Positions 11,762-23,200 of a stretch of 64,000 nt of DNA are shown in pieces. The stretch covers positions 186,001-250,000 of the forward strand of contig WBMW01005902.1 of NCBI GenBank assembly GCA_013396635.1. Direction: 5' to 3'. Below the pieces are notes generated by a model. It saw only the letters and a list, made by a program, of their open reading frames with translations, did not search any database and was not told where the DNA came from. Source of the DNA: Penelope pileata (taxonomy: Eukaryota; Chordata; Aves; Galliformes; Cracidae). Both the position numbers and the translations under genes were made by a program. Every line of letters begins with the position of its first letter. The first letter of the stretch is position 1.

Positions 11762-11972
11762 CTCATCACAGTTAGGTTTGAGCCAGCTCTGCAATAGTCA
11801 TAGCTACCTGGGAGGGCACGTCCTATGTTGGAAGGAGAGACATCAGAAAGGAACACGCCGTCTCCTATAACATTGGGATCAAACACCCTTGGCCGCAGTG
11901 GAAAATGTGGCTTCTGAAATCCTTGGTAATTGGTTGGTCTTGGCTGGGTTTCATGCAGAAGCTTCCTGGGAA
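11762..11972 (-). other. Extra exon upstream of EVA1A, coding-like, function unknown
   Basis: Seen: on the minus strand, a textbook acceptor (branch-like CTAAC, tract CTCTTCTTGCTCCTCTCTTTCAG split by few purines, AG at 11974-11973) and a donor GAG/GTAACT (GT at 11761-11760) bound 211 bases. One frame has 69 open codons (11970-11764); it reads PRKLLHETQPRPTNYQGF near the start, is proline-rich, and ends GSYDYCRAGSNLTVM with an N-glycosylation sequon (NLT). The other two frames contain stops. Inferred: either an alternative 5' exon of EVA1A or part of an extended N-terminus. Spliced directly to 7880 the frame shifts and stops before the EVA1A ATG, so it would act as an upstream open frame. Spliced through 8841-8953 it stays in frame with EVA1A. 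I recognise no domain, and the exon could also belong to another minus-strand transcript. Confidence 0.5.
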
Positions 11973-12498
11973 CTGAAAGAGAGGAGCAAGAAGAGCACAG
12001 TTGTTAGAGTGAGTTGTTTCAGCTGGTCAGAATGAGAATTATCGCATTATGCTATGGGCTCAGCTGATACCTAATTAGACCATGTGCCGACCAAACAGAC
12101 ACTCATTTACCACCATGATGAATGCTCGCCAAATGCCAGCACAGAGACACCCAATGAGAAAAGGCTAGAAACTATAACGTGATTAAGATATTGTTTACTT
12201 ATTATTAAGCTTTGGGACTGGGCTGAGGGTTGGATTCAGACAGCTTATTTAGACACCCATCTGAGGCACTGAAATGCCTGGTATGCCAGTCTTTGGTTTC
12301 AACCCTGAGCTTCAGAGTTCTCCAGCTGGACATCCCTGCTCCCATCATGGTGGCAGGCTGGGAAGGGAGCCCACAGCAAAAGGGATGATCGGGTATGCTT
12401 GAATCCTTGCCTCCCTCCAGCCATTAGGTTGCTGGCTTGAGACTGCACACAAGATCTTACCAGATGCCCAAAACCAACATCAGGAAGATGCTGGCCAC

Positions 12499-12522
12499 AA
12501 AAAAAAAAAAAAAAAAAAGGCG

Positions 12523-12570
<48 letters not shown>

Positions 12571-12578
12571 AAGAAAAA
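12499..12578 (+). repeat. Interrupted poly-A tract
   Basis: A run of 20 A, then GGCGGC, then 32 A, then an A-rich GAAA-type tail. It has no obvious retroposed body next to it. Homopolymer length may be affected by sequencing error. Confidence 0.5.
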
Positions 12579-13404
12579 TCCATAAAGCTTAAATCATCCA
12601 CCACAGAATAAGAAATCCTACCTGAAATAATCCCTCTCCACCCTGTGAGGTCTAAAATACTCTACTCATTGGGCTCTAGGCTTCAGCCGTGCTGGGAAAG
12701 GCCCCTTCTCTATTTCTACTATCCCGAGAAAGGGGGTGAAGGTTTGGCTCATCCCTTTTGCTGTCTGTGTTTCATTCACAGCATAAGCAATACGCAGGTG
12801 AGGAAGATTAATATGCCTGCAAGAGTTGTGTCTGTGCATCGTTGATCTCTTCTTTGTAGCAAAGCACACATCAGTAAGACTGCCTTCCCCTCCTTGATGT
12901 TGCAAGGCCAGCTCTTCAGCTGTACCTCTAAGCAAAGCAATCAAAGCCAGCACAGCTACCTCAGTGCACACCCACGGAAGGTGAACCCACACAGTAAATT
13001 CACTGATTTGCCCTGCAGGGACACAGCAGCATGTCATCTGTAGAGCTGAACCAGTTCTCTGCCTCAGCCGTGGCCAACACCTGAGGCTGTTTCAGAGCAA
13101 AGTGCCTTTCCATACAAAGAGCAAAAACACAAATATAGGCTGTTCAGCTCAGAAATTAGAGGAATGGTGCGATGAAGGACCAAGCAAAGAAATTAAAATT
13201 TCCAGAGGATAAATATATTTTCCCCTTGAGAGACTGGACTCTAATATATACATCAAAGCACCACTTTGTCCCTGCAGACAGCAGCACTTTACTATTAAAG
13301 AGACAGAGTGCTGAGAGCCAGCACAAGTTCATTAGACCCACTGAAATCCCAGCAGAGGACTGCTGAGATGCTCAGCCCCCTTCCTTCATGTTCAATGGCC
13401 ACAG

Positions 13405-13560
13405 CCACTCTTGTCCAGAGCTGGCTGTCACCTTCTTGTGCCTCAGTTTCCCCAGTGCTCTGTTGCAGATTGTGCTCTCTCTCATTTCTGCTCTTCACAG
13501 AGGTGTGATGAAGAGTAATTAAAAAACCAAAGCACTTTGAGATCCTTGGCAGAAGCTGGA
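13405..13560 (+). repeat. MIR-type SINE relic
   Basis: GTGCCTCAGTTTCCCCAGTG at 13439-13458 resembles the MIR region before ..CTGTAAAATG, and AAAGCACTTTGAGATCCTTG at 13530-13549 resembles the 3' segment (AAGCGCTTTGAGATCCT) of amniote MIR-type SINEs. The order and strand are consistent with one decayed copy. Confidence 0.5.
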
Positions 13561-14095
13561 GGGAAGATTTGGAAAGTGTGCAAGCCTGGAAGAGAAAGGA
13601 AATTCCTGCCTGCCCCCTGCAGCTACTCAGCTGCCAAGCTGGAGCGTGAGATTTAATGACGCCCAGTAAATGTGCCTGCATAACTGCAAATGTTATTGGT
13701 GGGGGAAGCAATCTAACCGCCTTGTTTACATTGTGTTTGACTTACTGTCTTTGCTGAGGCAAAGAGAATTGTAACTATATTTACTGAGTGACCTCCTGTA
13801 TTAGGCTGCCAAGATACAGCACAGAAGTTCTTGCATTATTAGTAGAGTCATGCTAGGTCAGGAAACAGACATGAAAACCTACAGCTTCTGAATAGCAAAA
13901 AGCTGGCACAGCAATTTCAAGTGAAACCTGAATTGGCAACTTGTCCTCTGGTGGGAAGGCAGCAAAAGAAACAGATCCCCTGTTAGGAACTAAACAGAAG
14001 AAAGGGGGATATCTGTGCCAGAGAAATATCAGAAAGTCTGTAAAGGAGGCTGGCAGAACAGAGGTCATCCTGCAAACCACGGAGCCAGGGAGAGC

Positions 14096-14145
14096 CAGAG
14101 TACCAAAGGGGATTTGATACCAGAGTACCAAAGGGGATTTAGTAC
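14096..14145 (+). repeat. 25-base tandem duplication
   Basis: CAGAGTACCAAAGGGGATTT plus GATAC is followed directly by the same 20 bases plus AGTAC. Two copies, nearly identical, so probably recent. Confidence 0.5.
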
Positions 14146-16454
14146 CTGATTTGGAGGGCACAGGGCTCAGTGTCCTCCAGAAATAAAGACCTCTTTTGCT
14201 GCATCTCAGGCTGAGGTCCTGAAAAGAATCTAAAGGACACAAATCAATATGGCCTTAAGCATTTGTCATCCAAAATGCATCCCAGATAACCTGTTGATAT
14301 ACATCTGATGAAGAAAATGAAGCAGAAGGAAACACAGAGACATGGTTTTAGTAGATTTGGGCCGTTCTTCCATGTCTCAGACTGACTCTTCTTCATAAAC
14401 ATCTCCAGGTACTCATGGCCATCTCTGGGGCAGAACGCAAGCTGGGTGGAGCCTCATCTTTTTTTGAACAGGTGATGCCACAGCAACCTCAACACTCAAA
14501 CCAAATGGGGAAAAATATCTTCTAAGCACAGCCAGGGAATTGAGCTAGAGGATTCCCTCCCACCTTGGCACCTGTGCAACTGCCCCTACGAACACTAACT
14601 GTAGTACCAGGAGAGGAAACAGGGTGAAACAGCATTGCCAAATCACATAGCAACCAGTCAATAGCAACTCAGGGAAGAGTGGAGATGGAGAAATAACCAG
14701 AAGGAAGCACTCACAAAGAGCATTTATCATCACAGCACCTTAACTGGGTAGGGCTGTGCTCTTTGAGATGGCTGAGAAGGTAGGGTGTGGAAAGACTAAT
14801 ACCAAGAAGGTCTTTGGTGTCTAAAGATATAAGTGGCTGTGTAAAGAGATTCTCAACAGCTAGCAGACACTTAACATCCCTGATTAGCACACACTTTGGT
14901 ACATCTAAAAATCCCAAGAAGTTCTTGTTTTCCTTTCAGCAACTAAACTCCTTTAAAAATCTGGAAGCAACTTAGTGAAAAACAGGCTGAACCTAGGACT
15001 TTTTCATTGGAAGGTACCACTTTTCTCTGTTGACTCCGTAAACATCTTGAGGACATTTTGCCAGGACAGACCTATCTTTGCAAAGAGCAAATAGAGTGAT
15101 GGCACACAGCAAGCCTGTTCTTTTTCTAGTTTATATGATGCTAAACCCATACACAGCTTGATTTAGAAAGTAAAATGGAAAGGCTTTTTAAGCGCAAAAC
15201 ACCTCACAATTTCCAGTTAGCTTCTGTGTGGCAGCCAACTCCACAAAAAAGATTGAACATCTGGTTCCTTTGAAATACCCTCCTTAAATTCTCCAGGGAG
15301 GAATATCTCTGACACAAAGCATGGCATGAGCTGAAGCAAGGTGTCAAGAAAAGTTATTTATGATTAAAGCCACCAGAAAAAAGTACCTGGGACTTTAGTC
15401 TTATCTGAGCATTAAGCACAGAAATCCTGGCAGAGAAGGGCTGGCACTTAGCCTGCTCCATTCAATCAAGAAGAGAACTTCACAGGACTCAGTCAGCAGA
15501 ACAAGTGATATATGTGGATGGGAGGGAAAGAAATAGGGCCGTCAATCAAAATGCTAACACATCTGACAATCAGGAGCCTTGCACCTTAAAATGTAGCTGA
15601 GAAACGAGTTGGGATGAGCTGGAAGAGAGGCAGTGCTCTGGGGATCTCTGGCACTTTTGGTCTCTCAGGGGGAGCAATCAGCACTGAGATGTGGGCATTC
15701 ATCCAAATGATAAAATTCTCAGATAATGTGGACCAGGCAGCTGAGCAGGGCTTAAAATCTTTATGTAATCTCTCTGTCCGCTCTAAAAGCGGTCCCAGCT
15801 CTTTGCTCCCACTGCTCCCACTGGAAGGCTGCTCGTCTCTCTGAAACAGCATCACACTAGCAATAATTTATTATATTTCCCAACCCAAGACCTGCATTAC
15901 CCATTTGCAATGAATTAATGGTACTGATCCCACAACGCATCCTCACCACCTCCACCTGCCACCTTCCCCTTGCAGAAACAGGAGCAAATGAAAATCAAAG
16001 CCAAAGTGTGCTCTCGCTGGCCGAGCAGACCCATCAGCAACATCAGGTACAAGCAACTAGGAGGACGCTGTGAAGAGGAACATGCTGCTGCTGCTGACAG
16101 CATCCTTGTTTGCACACAGCAGAGACTCTTTTTGCTGGAATTTTCACACAAGCACTCCCTTGTGTGGCCAGAAAACAGACGGGTGATGAAAAGTTACCGT
16201 GCCTACAAGCAGGAAAATTCTGAATTACTGTGCTAAGAGACAGAAAAGGCCTGCCAACACCTCACCTCTTTGTTAATCAAGATCAATTGCTGCATTTTGT
16301 CCACTATGTTGATCCGTGTAGTTTCAAATACTCCAGTTCTGTGGTTTCACCTACTTGCCACATTAAATCGTTCTCAGGATCTCTATTCCAAAATGCTGCT
16401 GAATGCTTCAATTTAAGTGCATATATTATCCCACTAACAAAACACGACTGTTGC

Positions 16455-16560
16455 GGCCCCCAAATTTTACAGATGGGAAACTGGCTCAGGTACAGAGTTT
16501 TGAAAGTGTTTAAATATCAAAATAATTTGTCCAATCTCACGGAGGGAATCTCTGCCAAAG
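16455..16560 (-). repeat. MIR-like SINE relic, inverted
   Basis: ATTTTACAGATGGGAAACTG, then CAGGTACAGAG and AATTTGTCCAATCTCACGGA track the reverse complement of MIR (CATTTTACAGATGGGGAAACTGAGGCACAGAG..TTGCCCAAGGTCACAC) with substitutions. Confidence 0.5.
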
Positions 16561-19500
16561 AAAGAAAACAAATTTGGGCTCCCTATAGTTCAGCATCACC
16601 CCCTCTCTGCTAATTTTGACATTTGGTGTTTCCTAAGGCTCACTCAGTCTTAAACATGTTTTAAGACTTCCACTCCCAGGACTCAATTACTCCCTGACCT
16701 CCATCCTCACTGTACACACAGATCAGTCAGTTGGAGGAGAGATCAATGAAAGCTCACTCCTAAAAACATACAGACAGGGGTTTTGTCCTTTAGCCCTCCA
16801 CTGTACATTCACTTGTGCATTTCCAGCCCATAAGCTCCATACAATTAAAGAAGACCTGCAGGACCTTCAGCAAATCCTGCTGTGAATGATAGAAGGAATT
16901 TGAACAAAACATAATTCCCTCACTGATGAAAATTACAACCAAGCCTTTTAGCTGGGCAAGTTAGGGCCAGAAACTGTTGAAGTTCAACGCATTTTTAAAT
17001 AAAAAGAAAAAAAACACCCTATTGGGAGTAAACACCCAGTATAAACTACCGCGGTTTTTTTAGAGGTGGTGTCTCTGAGAGATTATTGTTTGAGACTTGA
17101 AAATGCATGGCATTCAGACATGGGATTGTTCCTGTTTCTGAACTATTAAAAGAAAGCAATTCCTTAGCACATACATGAGGCACATAGCTAAGACTGTACA
17201 ACTGCAAGTGTTTTATGTGCTGTAAAACCTAAATTCACTAAGCAATCAGGCAACAGTATCTATTAAAATAATGAATGATGTCTATTAAAATCATGGATTG
17301 CGACTGCATAAGACCTCCAAACAGAGCAAAAAGGAAAAATCACATATGTAAGAACACTCTGAACCTAGTGACAAAAGTAATACCACTATAGAGTTAGAAA
17401 CATGGAAGATGCTAATGTGATCAACAAAAGTAAATTGAGGCACAGCCTATCCCTCTGGCTCCTTCCCAAGGGTCTCAGGCATGGCCAAGATGCAAGTTGG
17501 AACCTCTTCCAGGCATCTGTGCCCCCGTATCCCTTTCAAGTGACTTTCAGAAAAGTGTAAAGTGTCCCAGGAGACAGCAGGAGATGTGAAGGAACCTTGT
17601 GCAACTGAACCTAAGCCTGAAAGCTGGAATCTGACCAGTGCATTGCCATACAAAATCCTCACTCTCAAACATAAAAAGGAGCAGAAATTTAACAAACACC
17701 AGTGTTCATAACTATTCTTTCTCCTTCATTCATTTTAAAAGGAGTTTTTTTCAGACAGCTCTGGTATGGTCTGTAATCCTGAAACCAAATGCAACATCCA
17801 AGAGAAAGAGGGAGTTAGTCAGTCTACTGCAGACATGCTCTCCGTGTGTGGTGATTCCAACCACCGATAAAGAGGAAATGACTCATACCAATTACAGCAA
17901 GTCCACTTCCAGGCACCACATGGAAATCAAGTGAGACTCTCTGGGAAAACAGTCCTGCCATAACCAAAACCACCTACGCCTCTCCAAGCACAAAGCTTGC
18001 ACCAGGGTTTTCCTCCCCTTCCCCTCCCTGCAGACACTGCCCAAAGCAGAAATTTGGTTCTTCTGCTGGTGATTTTTGGGCTGGTGGGAAATGATACAAG
18101 CTGGGATGCCTGGCACAATTCACACCAACTTTCAGAGACACTTCTCTCTTTCCTGCATCTTCTGAAGCAGCTAACTACAGAAAGGTTGTGCAATAAGGAT
18201 ACAACAGAGACAATCTCTTATCTTGTTTTCTTTCCACAGAAGAGATGCTCATCCTTTTCTCATGCAGCTGCAATCAGAAAAGTAACTTCAGAAGTGAAAG
18301 CATTTCTGGTCCAGAAACAAAGACCACACAACAAAAATTCAGATTCATTGCTTCTCACAGTTGACTCTCCTGCATGGGAACATGGTACATGAGCCTGTAG
18401 GTATGAGAGGTTTTAGGAGATGAAGGTACCACAGGACATCTCTGACTGAGAGTCTCCATGGAGCAAACAACACACAGGCGCTGCTCCCTCCAAGGCTCTC
18501 CCTTCCTCTCTTGCACAGGACTGCTGGACATCTCCCTTTGCTTTCTCCTAATTCCAGAAGTGCAATAACTTTATTTTAAAAGCTAGCTCACTTCATTTGG
18601 GCACTCAGACAGGGTGCCCTAAAGAAATCCTCCCTAAACAACCTGAGTTCTTAAGTTCCCTGTATGGCCACAACAGTGAAAGGTGGGTGTCTTGAAATCC
18701 CCCAGGGGAGATTCTGTCTCCTTAAATTTAGAAGCCTTATTAGGGATAGCTAATGAATCATAATGTTACCTGTGGATTTATCTCCTGCACGTATCTGAGT
18801 TAAAATCTTACAAACTGCTTCACATCTTTTGCTCAGATATTTTTTTCTATCATGAACTTTTCAAATCAGGATTTGAAGCTACAAACACCTTGATTTCTAG
18901 CCAATGATACATATGCTTGATCTATCCAAAGGCAGTTTTCCTTCTGCTTTCATAGTCATGAAAGTTAGTTGTTCTTCTTTCATCATCTTAAATGTAATAA
19001 CAGAATATGAAGCATCTATTGCCAGCAACTCATAAATCTCCTGCTTGATGTGGCTTTTTGTCTCCAAAGGGCACAGTGGAAAGCATCGCATGCTCCAGTC
19101 TGCTCCCTACATGTTCTATTTGGAGAGAAAAATGGATCAAAAAGAAGAAAGTCTTGTAAGAGATATCTTCAGTTACGAAGAGTTACTTTCATCTGTCTGC
19201 TGCCCAAGTCAGTAGAGTTCTGCATTTTCACTAGATAGCACATCTTTAGAAGGATGAGACTCATGCCAAAGCTTGTCTAAATTCCTTTGTACTTGGCTAC
19301 AGCCCCCATGGGACCCTCTGCCAACTGTAGCTGTAGGACCTCTCTGACAGCCTGGCTGTATCTACTCTCCACCAGACCCACAGGAGACCATGACAGCAAC
19401 TTTATACTCCTGAGCTGCTACAGTACGTTTTAGGGAAATTAGGTGGGTATGGATCAAACTCTTAATGTCACTTTCAGCAGCTACTGCTAGAAGCATGAGT

Positions 19501-19908
19501 AGCTACAACCAGCAAGGTCACTGCAGGCACAAAAGCCAGACTCAGAACACACAGATGGAGGTAACTCTGACAAACAAAGCAACTTTCCCCTTATTTACAT
19601 TCTGAGCACGATCAGAATCTGGCCATTCAATTATGTAGCCTCAGTTCCACAAATGGCAGCATTCTTCTGTCCTTCTCTGTTCCCCCTGTTTGGACTGCAT
19701 CTTTCACATACTTGCACTGATGCTTTGCAAACCAGCCCACTCATGCATGGATTTCTTTGGTGTTATGGAGAGCAGTAGTCTGTTGGCCTCTTAGCAGAGA
19801 ATTTTATTACAGACTGTAGTTTTGTGCAATGCTGTACATATATCCCACTCAATTTTGGACCACAGTAATGCTAAATTTCAAATTTTGACAAAATTTATAT
19901 TTTTCATA

Positions 19909-20240
19909 TAATCATAGAGTATCCGAAGTTGGAAGAATTCCACAAGGATCGAGTCCAACTCCTGGCTCTACGCAGCACCAGCCAAAATTCAAACCCTATC
20001 TCTGAGAGCACAGGTCAGCCTGTGCCATGCCCACTGTCCTCTTGTGAAGAACTTTTTCCTAACACCTAGCCTCCTCCTCCCCTGTCACAGCTCCATGCTG
20101 TTCCCTCCGGCCCTGTCACTCACACTTGTCATTCACAAAGTTACATATTATACCTTTGAGTCCTACATTCATTTATGAAAATATTAAAGAGAACTAGCTC
20201 TATAATGGAGCCCTATGGAACCCCACTAGTGACTAGTTAT
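19909..20240 (-). mobile_element. CR1 LINE fragment(s), inverted
   Basis: ATAATCATAGAGTATCCGAA and GTTGGAAGAATTCCACAAGG begin a reverse-complement CR1 3' end. GTGAAGAACTTTTTCCTAAC and the CCTGTCACAGCTCCATGCTG region continue upstream in CR1 order. The segment from about 20160, with AGCCCTATGGAACCCCACTA and GTGACTAG, matches the internal CR1 stretch that usually ends CCACTAGTGAC. Probably one old copy or two abutting ones. Confidence 0.5.
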
Positions 20241-23200
20241 CATCGTATCTAGGCATTTTAACACATTTAAACTATTGAACACTGCAAGAAAGACTTAACT
20301 ATTGTAAATTACTTTTATAGTACAGAACCATTGTCTTTAACTTTTTTAGGCTGTGGACCTTGGTAGAAAGTCTTTTGTGCAGCTTATCTATTTTTCAGGA
20401 AAATATGTGACACAATATGTGGATCCCAGGAGGATGCTGGCAGAACAGTAGGCATTGTGTGTTCAGGTGTGGCTGATTCAGAATCAGGGCGTTGCTCATG
20501 CGAATAACTGCTTGCCAGTGATGGAGGAGAGTCCGTGTGCTCAGGATGCCAACACATATGCAAGCGGTTGCAATTTACCAGGCACCAAGGATACAAGGGT
20601 ATTCAGGATGAAGTAAAGAAAATGGAATGGAGTAAAGGACCAGAGCTCCAGAGACACACTGGGAAGCCATGCCAACCTCCACCAGGAACAGGAAAGGGAT
20701 GGCAGGGAAGTAGGAGTCCAGGCAGGAAAGGAAGGTACCAGTAAAGACATCCACAGCTACAAACATTTGAATAGAGGGTAAGAAGCCTCACATTTCAGCA
20801 TCTGAGCCAGCCACTAGCCTAGTACAATCCAATCATTAAATTCTGAGAGTTAGGAATATAATTTCTCCTCTCAGATTACTGAGCAAGATAGACATTTAGG
20901 GGATTTTCTGTAACTATCTCTGAGGCAGCATCACCCATCCTGTAGTCCAGGTGACCTGCAAGGCATGAGAATTGATCTAGAAAACAACTAATTAAGAATG
21001 AAACAAAACAAAGTTGAAAAAATAAACAAACAAACAACAACAAAAAAAGAAAATGCACCAAAAAAATCCAAACCAAACCAAAACAAAACACAATTTCCCC
21101 ACACATTCCCACATTGTTTGTCTCAGTGTGCTAGCAGGCATGGGCAGGAGATGCTTCCCATTTGTTCTTCTTGACTAATTAAAAATGTTTGTAATTACAG
21201 CAGTAAAGTTAAGCTTTCTAAAAAATATATTTTCTATTTATTTAAATGTTACTTATCTGACAACATATGCTAGTTCTTTATCAGTTCATCAGCTTTTCCT
21301 CCCAGTAATCAAACAGAAGAGAACTAGACAAGGGGCTAGATTATGATTTTTTTTTTACAAAAAGATATCAATGCCTTGATAACAAGGACTGAGAAATGTC
21401 CCAAGAGCAGCTGATAACCTCTGCCAGTAAAGGAAGTGAATATGTCACATGTCTGATATGTGAGTGTCAAGAGCACTGGAATAAGAATTAAAAGTGAAAT
21501 AAACCAGATGAGGCGGCTACAGTGCGATATGCCCTTCAGTTATATATAGATGAACGCAAATTAATATTTACTGAACCAAAATACAATTTAGTTTAAGATA
21601 CAGAGCTTGATGCAGCTTCTATTGTACAGGACTTAGCTTACATGAGAAGCCAGGCTACACTAACTTGAAATCCAAGGATCTACGAGCGAAGTGGCAAAAC
21701 TGTTTTTAATATAAATCCTCCAATTCATACAGTCATAACTTGTGAGACACCCTCCTTTGGGGATGAGACTTCCTGAGCCCAGTGGAAAGTTTGAGGATAA
21801 ACCCTATAGATGTTTTTAAATTATGAGAGTATTAAACCTCCTCTCCCAATTGAAGCAAGTACATTTAAATAGCAGAACCTCTCTAATACATAGTGTAGGC
21901 CTTAAGTTATCTGGCTTGCAGACTGAGAAAAGTTCTTTGCATGTTTTTTGTATTTTTTTTTCTGGTAGAAAAACATGTAGCATGCATCATCTTGCTTCCA
22001 TGCGTATCCTGAGGGAGCAGTAAGGACTGTGAGCTCAAGTGTTACTACAACTGCTACTGCAAGTAACTGCCAGTTCTCTGGAACAGTAAATTACAAGCAC
22101 TTTCTTGCCACCACATAAAAGCAGACATACACCATGGAAAACAATGCCAGGGTTTTGTTTTAGCATAGTGAGGATGTTACCGAGTACCTACCCTATGCTC
22201 TTATGCAACTTGCCCTGCAGTTACTTCCACCAAGCACAATCCGTGAGCACAGGAAAAAACTGTGGGAATGTGCAGTGCTGGATGCTTGTGGCAGCTTTCC
22301 AGTACTTAATAATGTTTTTTCAGGAGAACACAAGGTTTAAAAAGCTAAATGTTTGTTTCTATTCGGCTTCATGAAATGTTCAGGGAGAATGATATTTTGT
22401 GCACTCATCTGTTCCATCCTCCTTATACAAGTAATTCAGATTAATTTATATGGAAGCCCCTTTCTCAAACAATACTTGGATTCACATCACCCCGTTGAAG
22501 GCACTTGACTGTAACAAGATGGGTGGGTAATTATCTTTCCACCAATTATACAGATAAGCTGACTGGTGTCCCAGTTTAATGAGTTCAGTTAAATGTCTGC
22601 ATTAGTGTGATTAAGGCTTTGCAAGACTGAACTGCAAGTACACAACTTACATGTACATATACATGTAGGTGTAGGACATAGCTGGGGAAAAGGCTTATCT
22701 CATTTATTCCAGTGTTAACAGAGCTAAACAATGCTGAATTGAATCCTACCCACCAATGAATGGAGAAACTATTCCAGGACTACTTCAGACTCCCTCGAGA
22801 CCACTCAAAGATTAGCAGGTCCGACACATCCCAATTATTCACAATACTTGATTCACTGGAAAATCTTCACCACGTTGCCACCCTAGCCAAGCCCCATGGT
22901 GGTCATTCTGGGAAGGTCAGAAACACTTCCTTTTCTGTGGTCTTTGCTAAGTATGGTCCAGTTTCTGCCTGTTTGGGTAGCAAGGTCTGTTAATTGCCAC
23001 CTCTTCTACTTCACCTTTCAAAATGAGTGAATTCAATCAGTTAGAAAGGATAAATGGAGATGCATCTTCATATTCCCTAAGAAACACAGATAGCTAACTC
23101 ACAGCAAAGCAATCAAGGTCTCTAGTGCACTCACTGCTCCTCTATTTTTAGGTTTCCTTTAGAAGACTCTTAAAAGTTTTTTTTAAGACTAACACATACC

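Larger units (their letters stand above)
11973..19908. other. Gene-free intron-like stretch
   Basis: No exon or domain recognised. It contains the interrupted poly-A tract at 12499-12578, a MIR-like relic at 13405-13560, a 25-base tandem duplication at 14096-14145 and a MIR-like relic at 16455-16560. The many open frames of 60-140 codons overlap on both strands and look like chance. The DNA is probably the interior of the large 5' intron of EVA1A. Confidence 0.5.

Noticed and set aside
17927..18193. Minus-strand frame containing GYGRT, a lectin-like tripeptide
   Set aside because: The surrounding residues lack the cysteine pattern of the domain and there is no acceptor/donor pair.
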